NCBI GenBank assembly: GCA_023853785.1
Contig: JAJIRX010001001.1
Coordinates: 1-14,039 of the forward strand
Reading direction: 5' to 3'
Origin: Psilocybe azurescens
Taxonomy: Eukaryota > Basidiomycota > Agaricomycetes > Agaricales > Agrocybaceae
Length of the DNA stretch: 14,039 bases
How positions within the stretch are numbered: position 1 is the stretch's first letter; each line of letters begins with the position of its first letter. Below, piece after piece: positions 1-8,108 of the stretch. Under the pieces are notes generated by a model. That model saw only the letters and a program-made list of their open reading frames with translations. It ran no database searches and was not told the DNA's origin. The translations under genes were made by a program, and so were the position numbers.

Positions 1-1996
1 AAGGCATTCTTGGGTCATGCAGCTGTGGCTGTGCTACCAAATGCAGCCAATTTCATAAGCCTAGGCAATCTAAGGAGAATTCCACTTCAGCAACTCATTT
101 CTGCAACTACTTTTGGTGGAGAAAAGTATTTCAATATATATTTAAAACATTTCAACGTGCTCAAAAAATTAAAAATTAAGGCCATAGAAGTGGGTCAAAA
201 GCAGCACCAAACCACTGTATCTCACAGCTTACTGTCCTTTTTTTTAAAAAAAAACTGATCACATTGAAATATTTTAATATGGTATAAAGATTTTGTTCTA
301 CCAAAACTAGTTGCAAAATTAAGTTGTTGAAGAAGAAATCCATGTTAGCTTATCTACCGAAGCCAATTTGGCAGTGTTTTTGCTGTATTGTATTACTTAC
401 AGCTCAATAAAAGCAAAATAATTAATTTTGCTCCTGTAGAACTATTCGTATCGACTTTGGTATATTTCTCCCACTCAACTATTTTCCTGCTGATGTTTTG
501 TGAATGTGGAAAGCCATGTCTCACAAAACTCTGTGTGCCACTGTGTGATGCATTGCAGTCAGCAGTGTCATGTCATAGAGGAATTTTGCATGACCACTTA
601 AAGCAGTGTGGTTCAACTTTTCCAACACAGCTATAAAGCCAATCAGTAAATTTCTTAAGTCCATGATTTTATTTTTCATAAAATATTTAAATTTTACAAG
701 TCACCCAAGGTCAGTGGGGTTCTTTTAATTCATTTCTTGCTTGCTTTTGTTATTCAAAGGCCTGTGCATTGTTTAATGTCCATAAGGCTTTTAATTACTG
801 ACTCAGCTACACACACTACTTGTCAATATACCTCTGATTTACCCTACAAGCCGTAGTAGCAGTAATTAAATTGAAATAATCACTTCCACATCAAGTTAAC
901 ACTAAATTAAGACCTTATTAACAGGCCATTTAGACTTGTGTGCATGGACTTGCAGTGACCCACACTTCCCCTGCAAGTCTGTGTGCATGGACTGAGAGTG
1001 CCCACACTTCCCATGCACCCAAATATCAAATTGGATGAAGGAGAATATTTGCCAGGGGAAACAGACGCCCAGGGTACAAGATCCACATGGGATGTGTGGT
1101 TGTGCAGCACTTATAGGTTCCCTGATGTATTTGTTATTTGCAACTCAACAGCACACTGCATATGCAGTCAATAGATTTCACAATTTACCTCAAATTTAAC
1201 ACCGAAGGAGTGGGCTGCCTTTCAACAAGTACTTTGATGTCTTACAGGTCCTCAAACACAGGCACTTACTTACAGTAGATCAAATGATTTACAGTGAGGG
1301 ACACAACCATTTCAATGTTTCAAGTGTCTGCAATAAAACATAAATACACTACCTCAGCAAAGAGATTGTCCCACAGATCTTTTGACAGAGTTTGATCAAT
1401 AGCGTGAGAACCGCATTGCACACCAACTAGAGTCTGCTGAATGAAATTAAGCTTAGGATACATAGATTGTATATACCAAGTTTAGAAGCACGTGGATAAA
1501 AACCTGCAGCATGGTGTGGCACCAATTGTCACAAATGCCAAATGAGGTATGTAATCAAATGGGACATTTTGTATGAATTCAATGGAAAGACAGAACCTTG
1601 ACATTTGAAGGGCAGATAATTATTATATTGCATCCCCACACTAGCTCCATATACTGCAAGAAATATTGGAAGGAGAGCTTCAACCAATCTTGCCATAGAA
1701 CTCAAGTCAATGTTCCCTCCCCTTCTATTTTTACACTGGAAACTTATCTCAGAGTAAGGCAGGGAAACTGTGCATATTCTTTATGTTCAACATAATTAAA
1801 GATGTTTTCTACAGTGGTATTATCAAGACTCCTGTGAAGCCGGAGAAGTATATCCATTAGTAGTATCTGTAAAGGTTTAGATCATTTACATGTGTTAAAA
1901 AATTGCGGTTTTGAGTATCTACAATAGATTTCGTATACAATAGAATGCATGGTGCAAAAAATGAGCGAGATTGGCCTCCTACTTTGTAATTAATAC
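1..1996. other. AT-rich, CpG-poor intergenic stretch without a convincing gene
   Basis: No reading frame here looks like a known protein. An open frame runs in from the left edge to 258 with no stop and no ATG; it could be the end of an exon outside the window, but composition gives no support. A second frame (388-636) is cysteine-rich in its second half (CECGKPC and further Cys), again without ATG or a recognisable domain. I count about 14 CpG in 1996 bases, far below expectation for about 40% GC, which suggests long methylated, non-coding DNA. A T8A9 block lies at 238-254. Confidence 0.6.
937..1022. repeat. 43-bp tandem duplication, each copy a hairpin
   Basis: Two head-to-tail copies start at 937 and 980, both opening with TGTGTGCATGGACT and sharing CCCACACTTCCC. 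Copy 1 contains a perfect 9-bp inverted pair, GACTTGCAG (947-955) with CTGCAAGTC (971-979). Copy 2 has lost those arms but has a different perfect 8-bp pair, GTGCATGG (983-990) with CCATGCAC (1011-1018). No coding role is visible. Confidence 0.8.
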
Positions 1997-2538
1997 TGTT
2001 AGAACAAAGCTCAGTTGTCCATAGGACAAGCGACTAATATGTTAATTAGATACCTAGAACGAAGCTATTATACATAATATAAGTACATGAGAAGTAAGAT
2101 GTAAATATATAGCTCACCTCGGTTGTCGGTAGGACAAACGACTAAGTGAGCGTCGAGAAAGCAAACGAGTATTTAAACTACCCATACAGTAGAAAAACCC
2201 GAGTAGCTACAAAGGGAATATTCCATGAGCAATCAAAGTGGAAGAATAAAGAGGATCATGAGGAAGCGAGCTTTCCCGCAGACACTGAGCAGGAATAAAT
2301 GTAATATACGGAAAGATAATGCTTCATTGGTTATCGTCAATCTTGGTGGACAAGTCCTGGATCTTAATTGAACAAAATTCGACTAAGTGGCGATCTAGCA
2401 ATCCTAAGGTAGGATAAGGTTGCGAGGACGATAGCCTGCCACAGCAGTCGGATGTTAGAGAATATCAAGAGTCAAGACACAGCCTCTGGTAATACCCATT
2501 GATCTTCCCAGACAACGATTACGTTTCCGCCGCTAACA
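1997..2538. mobile_element. Candidate solo LTR, 542 bp
   Basis: The segment begins TGTTAG (1997-2002) and ends CTAACA (2533-2538), the short inverted TG...CA termini of LTRs. Inside are features usual for an LTR: AT-rich TATA-like stretches around 2070-2110, an AATAAA at about 2245, and a 28-bp near-direct repeat. CpG content is normal, unlike the DNA to its left, which would suit a younger insertion. No gag or pol of its own is attached, so it would be a solo LTR left by recombination. Against this, the flanking five bases (AATAC and ATATT) do not form a target-site duplication, and no second copy exists in the window. Orientation is not certain, and Ty1/copia versus Ty3/gypsy origin cannot be decided. 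Confidence 0.42.
2010..2145. repeat. 28-bp direct repeat pair inside the candidate LTR
   Basis: Copies at 2010-2037 and 2118-2145 match at 24 of 28 positions; both contain TAGGACAA and CGACTAA. In the first copy TTGTCC and GGACAA form a tight hairpin around the centre, and the second copy keeps most of it. A third partial match (CGACTAAGTGG) lies near 2388. Repeated short elements in the upstream part of an LTR are often regulatory; that role is inference here. Confidence 0.6.
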
Positions 2539-2653
2539 ATATTTTATAATTGATGCGCTCAATTGAGAATCAAGGTGCCTACATCATCCTAGATATATAG
2601 TCCTATTGTAGTCCATGCACTGATGATCAATTATCCATAGTAATTCCGTACCC

Positions 2654-3260
2654 TTACACGTTGATCGTAATGGACGCCAACACACCGCCCTCTCTCAAGA
2701 CCTCGCTTCCATCCGTACCGTTGATTGGGTAAGTGTCAGTAAGGACGACACTGTAAGGCGCTCCAGCAGTGAAAAACTCGTGCGGGATCTGTAGAGGACG
2801 GTGGCGCGTGATTCAGCATTCATGATTCACGGATCATGGGCCCTGTCGAGGACGAGTGATATTTGAGCTACATACCTTAGTGGTGAAAGAATCTACTGTG
2901 GCCCCAGGACTCAGCGTGCGACGCGCGAGTGATATGGTGGGTTCAAACCCGTTATTCAGCGGGGCAGGAACCTCGATCGTGTAGTCGAGGAACTTGGGCA
3001 CAATACCAGAATGCGTGATAGCACAGGTAAAATCAACGTGGATACTGATGTTCTGTCGGTTGTAAGTAAGGCGTAAGTTTGTGTCCTTGGTGAAGCAATA
3101 CTTGGAGAGGACGTACATCGCCTGCGTTGAATGGCTTGCCACTCGGGGAGATACTGATGACACCAAATCTGTCAGCTTCCGAGCATACGATGGCTGGGAT
3201 ATTTGCTGAAGCGACAAAGCCAGCGATGGCGAGGAGAATGGTGGAGATAGTGAACTTCAT
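2654..3260 (-). CDS. Small secreted protein of unnamed basidiomycete family, two exons, one frameshift
   Basis: Gene on the minus strand: exon 1 3260-2876, intron 2875-2789, exon 2 2788-2654. The ATG at 3260-3258 opens a textbook signal peptide (MKFTISTILLAIAGFVASA, likely cut after residue 19), so the product should be exported. The mature part has the sequence style of small basidiomycete secreted proteins I recognise but cannot name: ISPSGKPFNAGD, YNRQNISIHVDFTCAI, FLDYTIEVP, SLARRTLSPGATVDSFTTK, then in exon 2 IPHEFFTAGAPYSVVLTDTY and YPINGTDGS, ending at TAA 2656-2654. Total length would be about 172 residues. There are Cys at residue 26 and in FTCAI, two or more N-glycosylation-like sites, no membrane segment and no catalytic motif. 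The frame changes by one base at about 3113-3118 (codons 48-50, GATGTACGT): one extra base there separates the two halves. Everything after it, including the splice site, stays open, so this is either a recent break or a sequence error. Function is unknown; an apoplastic or wall role is only a guess. Confidence 0.75.
2789..2875 (-). other. Spliceosomal intron, 87 nt, phase 0
   Basis: Read on the minus strand, the donor is AAG|GTATGT at 2876/2875 and the acceptor CTCTACAG|ATC at 2789/2788. Both flanking exons are in phase 0 and join Lys to Ile (FTTK|IPHEFF), which restores a protein of the family's shape. A GCTGAATC lies about 35 bases before the acceptor as a possible branch site. A nearer CAG would give only a 33-nt intron, shorter than fungal introns usually are, and does not give the exon 2 sequence. 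Confidence 0.8.
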
Positions 3261-3305
3261 TGTAGGATCCTAAGATATGAGAGCTGTTACTGGTCATGCA
3301 AGCCA

Positions 3306-3312
3306 ATTTATA
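3306..3312 (-). promoter_or_regulatory. TATA-like box of the secreted-protein gene
   Basis: TATAAAT on the minus strand, 46 to 52 bases upstream of the ATG at 3260. This spacing is normal for a fungal core promoter with a short leader. The ATG context ACAATGA also suits eukaryotic initiation. Confidence 0.45.
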
Positions 3313-3319
3313 TTCGTCA

Positions 3320-4630
3320 AGATTCCCGTTAAGGCAGTTTGAAACACGTAGTAAAATATTTTTAGCCGTGGGGCTCCAGGATCTGTCGAGGGGCATTGCT
3401 CACCGTCGTGAGACTAGACCTTCGGCATTATGTTACCAACTGCTAACATCTGGTAGGTGTAGCTTCTACTCACCTGAAAATTCCCTCCGATTATCATCAA
3501 TGAACTTCGGATCTGCAACTATTAATAAGCTATTGAAGTCGACGGCATGTAAGTAGCAGTGTGTGAGGACAACTTCATTAATACATTGAAAAGATGAGCG
3601 GGTGTAATCTCTGTTGGAGTTCCGCTGTTTTTTAAGGGAGAGGCTCGGATCTGTCGCTAGTAGTCCGCAGATGTAAAGTCGAGAAAAAAAATCATAATTC
3701 TATTCATAAATTATGCGCGCGTGAAGGAAGGAATACCAGGCCCTGACAGTGACGGATAATGGGTGGCGAAGCCGCCTAAATGTTTACGATGACGGTCTGA
3801 AGGCTCTACTGGAATTGCAGTGGTTGGCTGTACATTTTCGGTCTCAAGTATCTGCATTATACCCGCTGTTTTGTATGAGTACGTTCATAAGGCCATCACT
3901 TCGGTCAGATCTACCCTTTGACATTAACTTCGGTGGCCCGCCCATGGTGCTCCCCTTGGGTCATTAAACGGACATGCGGCGCAAGCTCAATTGGATACAC
4001 CCTCCTTCGGCGTAATAACCCCTCTATGTAATGGCATTATTCCAAATCATGCTTACTTTATACAACATTCGATGTTTATATGCGACTGGGCGTTGTCCGA
4101 AAATTCATTCCCACCGCAGGCTGAATATACCCATATCTCCCTATTTGCCAACTTACAAGGTCAGACGTGTCTTGATATTCATAGCTGTGACTCACGTCCA
4201 GAGCACCGACAGATGGAGAGAATCGGCGCACTCTGCGTTCTCTTGGCACTCACATTCCATTCAAACACAGCAAGTGCGGCCCCTCTTCTATGTGGACCTG
4301 AAAAATACCTCCCTTCCGCCGGTTGGTCCCACATCTTCAGGCTTGTGAACTGATAACCAAATCCCTTGGAAATAGATGTCCGGATAGTTTAAGGCGGAAA
4401 GCCTTTCACTGATATAGATACAATTGCGTAGGGGCTTCTTACCAAATTAACTTGCGGTTAGAGAGCTTCATATTGCCATTGTAATATTTCAATTTTCTCC
4501 AGTTATCATAACGGCCATAGGCGCTCGTTCTGCGAAGCAGGTTAGCATTTATTATTGAGTTAAATAGCCAGAATTAGCCATTCGCAACTCGACGCTAATC
4601 ACGCATACACACTAATACAGGCTCAAGCAT
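3320..4630. other. CpG-normal intergenic stretch without a recognised gene
   Basis: The part next to 3320 is presumably promoter of the minus-strand gene. Several frames stay open for 70 to 120 codons, including two overlapping plus-strand frames at 3991-4353 and 4031-4348. None resembles a family I know, and overlapping frames of this length are expected by chance at this GC. CpG is close to expectation (I count about 60 in 3241-4320). Confidence 0.5.
4213..4353 (+). CDS. Weak candidate: tiny secreted peptide
   Basis: The ATG at 4213-4215 opens a 46-residue frame that starts like a signal peptide: MERIGALCVLLALTF, then HSNTASA with an AxA-type cleavage site before AP. Only about 24 residues would remain after cleavage, with one Cys. 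The frame ends in TGA at 4351-4353; a spliced continuation is possible, but I see no convincing donor. It sits in the CpG-normal island near the other secreted-protein gene, which raises interest slightly. It could easily be a chance frame, because a longer open frame covers the same bases and no promoter stands out. Confidence 0.18.
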   Translation: MERIGALCVLLALTFHSNTASAAPLLCGPEKYLPSAGWSHIFRLVN

Positions 4631-4635
4631 ATAAA

Positions 4636-4704
4636 CGGTGTTTATATGGCGTCCCCATGTTGGCTTATATCTGATGTGTATGGGGGACACACATAGAAAC
4701 ACCG
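4636..4704. repeat. 69-nt three-block hairpin
   Basis: The outer arms CGGTGTTT (4636-4643) and AAACACCG (4697-4704) are perfect complements. Inside, TATG can pair with CATA. Further in, GTCCCCAT (4651-4658) pairs with ATGGGGGAC (4680-4688) with one bulged G. The loop is about 20 nt. No T-run follows, so it is not a bacterial-style terminator. A weak 80-codon minus-strand frame (4837-4595) crosses it and shows no known domain. Confidence 0.6.
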
Positions 4705-4709
4705 CTTCC

Positions 4710-5703
4710 TGTTTGAGGTCAAGATGTGTGGTAGTCTCGTGGTAAACGCGCTGCAAACTCGAGTAGGTCAGGAAGTGAATAACAGGATGAGTTCTACAAT
4801 AGCTCTTGCACCCCTTGCTAGCTTGTGAAGTCTTCATCCGCCGTCAGTTATTTTCAATTATAGGGTAGAATACTATCCGATTTCGTTCAATTTGTACAAG
4901 GGGTGGACGTGTGACACGACTGTACAAATTTATGGTTTCGTACACCTGCTAAATTTGGTTGGACCCTCTGGTTTTAGATCCCATTTTGGACCCCAATTTC
5001 CCATATTTAGGCGGGTTTTTACTCCATGGTTTCGGAAAAAGTCTTAGGACGTGGGACAGGTGTGACATTTAGCACAAAATCCGACACCCTTGTGATGCGG
5101 GACGTACAACTTGAATGAAATCGGCCAGTAAACTTGAGGTCGTTATCTATAAGAGGTGAGGGGGCCATCTCTGTTTGAGAAATTTTTCCAATCTATATTT
5201 AAGTTTGGCCTTTAAGTCCTCATGTCCAACGTACCCGATGTCTTCCTAACACCTGTTTTAACTGTTCTGACCTCAACCCACTGCGTATGTCTACAATACT
5301 TACGAAGAATTTAATCATCTTTGATCAATGCCGGTGGATGCATGAAAGACAGATATCTTGCGCAACGTCGAACCGAGCAGTTCCACAGAAGCAGAAGAAA
5401 TTGAGTTTATGTTTAAATTGAAATACCACCACCATGGCGATAGTTTGACAACTAGCCTCTGGTGCCTCTGAGTTGGTTCAGGAAGTCTGGGTCACATATC
5501 TTTGCGATACTTTCTCGTTACGACTCGGCATTGCAAATGCTGCCTTGGCACGCAGCCTACTACTCTGACTCGGATTCGGATCATGTTGCTGGAACTGGTA
5601 TCTGGCGCAATTTCCTTCAGAGTGAAATTAGTGGAAACTGGGAGCATCGCTCTCCAAGGCCTTGTCAAACACATCTGCCGTGAGCTGCCGAGTTGTATTG
5701 GTC
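4710..5703. other. CpG-normal stretch with no recognised gene
   Basis: I see no protein family in any frame, including directly upstream of the Gag fragment, where the missing part of gag should lie if the element were complete. Frames of 60 to 73 codons at 5462-5708 overlap each other on both strands and look like chance. A short nested inverted repeat lies at 4889-4930. Confidence 0.5.
4889..4930. repeat. Nested inverted repeat
   Basis: AATTTGTACA (4889-4898) and TGTACAAATT (4921-4930) are perfect 10-bp complements separated by 22 bases. The spacer itself contains the 11-bp palindrome CGTGTGACACG, so a second small stem can form inside the first. Confidence 0.65.
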
Positions 5704-5948
5704 AGTAATGACCCTGAACATCCCGAACAATGGGAACAGCATCAACAACAACAACAGCAACAACAACAGAAACTCAAACAGTGGAATGTGCCACTATAGG
5801 TTTGTCATGAAACCTGCTCAAGACCCGAATGCCATGGACATTGATGCCATGACCACCCAGAAATGTGAAGAATTGATGAGAAAGGGCCTGTTTTAAATGT
5901 GAGGAGATTGGACATCTCTCGCATGACTGCACCAAGAAGAGAGTATAA
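5704..5948 (+). pseudogene. gag: Gag C-terminus with CCHC zinc knuckle, broken
   Basis: The readable frame starts around SNDPEHPEQWEQH and runs into nine glutamines encoded by CAA/CAG repeats (to about 5770). It then shifts near 5797 into MKPAQDPNAMDIDAM. A second shift at about 5889 leads into the nucleic-acid-binding knuckle CFKCEEIGHLSHDC (5889-5930), a perfect CX2CX4HX4C, which in intact elements binds the element's RNA during packaging. The second shift fits loss of one TG from a TGTG. A TAA follows at 5946-5948. The capsid part of Gag is absent; DNA before 5704 does not encode it. Confidence 0.85.
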
Positions 5949-6500
5949 CCCTCTTCCAAACCATACCAAGTGAACACAACAACAACCCCGACTGCTTCCC
6001 CTGAACCAAATAAATACAAGGGAAAGGCACTTGGAGCCCACATCAGGCCTCTGTTAGCTGACATGAACAACAACAAAAAGGCGGAATTTTATGAGGATGC
6101 TGAAGAACAGGGTTTTTGAAATGGAGAGCTGAGTTGATGCCAGACTCTCCTTATTTAGATATTCATTCTGTGTTTGTAGCCAATATTAAGAATAAATCCG
6201 TGCATATTCCTATTTATTTCTCGACTGAACATAATGAATCTAAAGATATCAAAACCGAAGCCTTGCTTGACAGTAAAGCAGGGGGAATCTTTATCAACCA
6301 GAACTATGCACGAAACAATCATTTGGAATTATTTCCTCTAGACAAGCCTTTGATTGTTTATAATGTGATGGAGCCCAGAACAAAAGGGGAACCATCACTC
6401 ACTACACCCACATGGATCTACAAATCTGCAACTGGAAAGTTGCAACAGAACTCCTTGGTACAGGGATCGGCAAACAAAAACTAATCCTAGGATTTGATTG
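5949..6500 (+). pseudogene. pol (PR): Linker and retroviral-type aspartic protease, inactive
   Basis: After the knuckle, the same frame carries a Pro/Thr-rich linker (PTASPEPNKYKGKALG) to about 6112. A -1 shift in the T-run 6113-6117 then opens the protease frame: SPYLDIHSVF, EALLDSKAGGIFINQNYARN, DKPLIVYNV. The catalytic triad expected as D-S/T-G is DSK here (6269-6277), so Gly is replaced by Lys; both changed bases are G-to-A. At about 6367 another -1 shift leads into KRGTITHYT and ICNWKVATELL, the flap and C-terminal part. Retropepsins act as dimers to cut Gag-Pol; this one would be inactive. Confidence 0.82.
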
Positions 6501-7502
6501 GTTGAACAAACATAACCCGGACATTAACTGGAAAACAGGCATCATAAAGTGGAGAGATGAAGACAGAGAAGTAGAACAACCTGAACAGGAAGACAATTCT
6601 CTAGTAATCTCCTTTATTAATGGACGACTCATAAATCAAGTGGAAGAAATTTGGATCAACTCAAAATTCACTTTGTCTCAGGTGTTCACTCAACAACACG
6701 GGGAAAAGAAACCCGAACTACCTTTGAAAGACATTATACCACTCGAATTCATGAGTATCTGGAATTATTTGACAAAAAAACAGTGGACAGATTTCCTAAA
6801 TACAGACCTTGGGATCACAAGATTGAATTGAAGGAAGGATTTGAACCCAAGTCATTCAAAACCTACAATTTATCTCCCAGCAAACAAGTTGAACTGGATG
6901 CCTTGGTCAAAGAAAGCCTCGAGAAGGGCTACATCCGACCATCTCAATCACCAATGGCTTCATCATTTTTCTTTGTATCCAAGAAGGATGGAAAGCTCAG
7001 ACCCTGTCAGGACTATCAATACCTCAACAACTGGACAATCAAAAGGCTTACCCACTTCCACTCATCTCAGAGCTTATGGACAAACTGAAGGGATCAAAAT
7101 TCTTTACAAAACTTGACATAATCCGGGGTACAACAATGTCAGGATCAGAGAAGAAGACAAATGGAAAGCTGCTTTCAAGACCAAACATGGATTATTCAAA
7201 CCAACAGTCATGTTTTTGGAATGTGCAATTCACCAGCCACTGTCCAAGCCATGATGGACTCCATCTTTCAAGATATGATGGATGAAGGGTTTCTAATTGA
7301 TTATATGGACGATATTTTCATAAACTCAGACACCAAAGACAAATTGAAGGACTACACAAAACAAGTCTTGAAGAGACTCAAAGAACACAACTTATACTTG
7401 AAACTTGAAAAGTGTCAATTCTATGCACAGGAAATAGAATTTTTAGGAACGAAAATATGTGAAGGATCCATATCCATGGATCCAGCGAAACTCAAAGGGA
7501 TT
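6501..7502 (+). pseudogene. pol (RT): Reverse transcriptase domain, frameshifted
   Basis: Readable blocks in order: ILGFDWLNKHNPDINW (about 6484-6531), the RT entry KYRPWDHKIEL, GYIRPSQSPMASSFFFVS, KKDGKLRPCQDYQYLN, KLKGSKFFTKLDI with the first catalytic Asp, CNSPATVQAMMDSIF and IDYMDDIFINSD, whose YMDD box (7302-7313) is intact. The usual DYR is DYQ here (codon 7017-7019), as G-to-A at a CpG would give. Four -1 shifts break it: at about 6750, in the A-run 7041-7044, the G-run 7125-7128 and the T-run 7213-7217. The active-site Asp residues survive, but no continuous protein can be made. Confidence 0.88.
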
Positions 7503-8108
7503 TGAGATTGGCCTGCCCCCACCACTGTCAAACAAACACAATCATTTTTAGGCTTTGGAAACTTTTATTGAAGATTCATTCAAAAATACTCTGAAGTAGC
7601 TCAGCCACTCAACAAGCTACTAATGAAAGACCACCCATTTGAATGGACAGAATGACAACAAGTGGTTTTCAACAAACTCAAAAAGAGATTTACTGAAGAA
7701 TCGGTACTTATGATGCCTGATCCCACTTGACCCTTTCAAATCGAGTGCAATGCATTAAAATATGCATCTGGAGCAGTACTGACACAACTGGACTCCAATG
7801 GCCACTGGCGCCCTTGTGCTTTTATTTCAAAGACTTTTTCACCCATGGAGCGAAATTATGAAATCTATGATTGAGAATTATTGGCAATTATTAGAGCTTT
7901 AACGGAATGGTGACACTACATTCAAGGATCTCATCACATCACTACAGTCTATTCTGATCATAAAAATGTGACCTACTACCAAGATGCAAAGAAACTGAAC
8001 CGACAACAAGCATGATGGGCATTATATTTTTCAGAGTTCGACCTCAGATTAATTCATATGCCTGGGTCAAAAATGATTCAGTCAGATGCACTATCCCAAT
8101 GACCAGAT
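7503..8108 (+). pseudogene. pol (RH): RT connection and RNase H domain with eight TGA stops
   Basis: One unbroken frame (same as 7218-7502) carries DWPAPTTVKQTQSFLGFGNF, IQKYSEVAQPLNKLL, ASGAVLTQLDSNGHWRPCAF, MERNYEIYD and VYSDHKN, then LIHMPGSKMIQSDALS. It is interrupted by TGA at 7503, 7569, 7653, 7728, 7872, 7911, 8013 and 8100. There is no in-frame TAA or TAG until the double TAG at 8109-8114. Of the RNase H acidic residues, the first is lost (AAT, 7749-7751, Asp to Asn, again G-to-A at a CpG); the Glu of RNYEIYD and the Asp of YSDHK are kept. The domain ends where integrase should begin. Confidence 0.9.

Larger units (their letters stand above)
5704..8108 (+). mobile_element. Internal fragment of a Ty3/gypsy-type LTR retrotransposon
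   Basis: In order, the fragment holds a Gag C-terminal tail with zinc knuckle, an aspartic protease region, reverse transcriptase and RNase H, the order of Ty3/gypsy pol. It starts abruptly inside gag (about 5704) and stops just after the end of RNase H (about 8108), where TAG TAG and unrelated DNA follow. Integrase, both LTRs, primer-binding site and polypurine tract are all missing. It cannot move: it has about eight frameshifts, eight TGA stops and lost catalytic residues. Large parts of the protein sequence remain readable, so the family is clear even though the element is old. CpG is strongly depleted (I count 11 in 7081-8100). Confidence 0.92.

Noticed and set aside
2843..2875. Shorter 33-nt intron using the nearer CAG
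   Set aside because: Too short for a usual fungal intron, and it does not lead into the exon 2 protein sequence (IPHEFF...).
2939..2950. tRNA T-arm-like GGGTTCAAACCC
   Set aside because: It lies in exon 1 of the secreted-protein gene, and no A-box, anticodon arm or acceptor stem can be placed around it.
3097..3116. Mini-intron GTACGT...AG to explain the frame change
   Set aside because: Only about 16 bases, far below any workable intron length; a single extra base is simpler.
3749..3967. Plus-strand 72-codon frame beginning at GTG
   Set aside because: No ATG at the start, no recognisable domain, and no better than neighbouring chance frames.
5774..6076. Minus-strand open frames opposite gag
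   Set aside because: Antisense shadows of the recognisable Gag and linker sequence.
5797..7217. Programmed ribosomal frameshifting between gag and pol
   Set aside because: There are about eight shifts, most inside single domains (protease, RT). Programmed shifting would be one event between Gag and Pol.
7503..8102. Alternative genetic code with UGA read as an amino acid
   Set aside because: The TGA positions fit Arg rather than Trp, the normal TGG Trp codons remain, and the same region has other decay. The host gene uses a normal TAA. Mutation explains it better.
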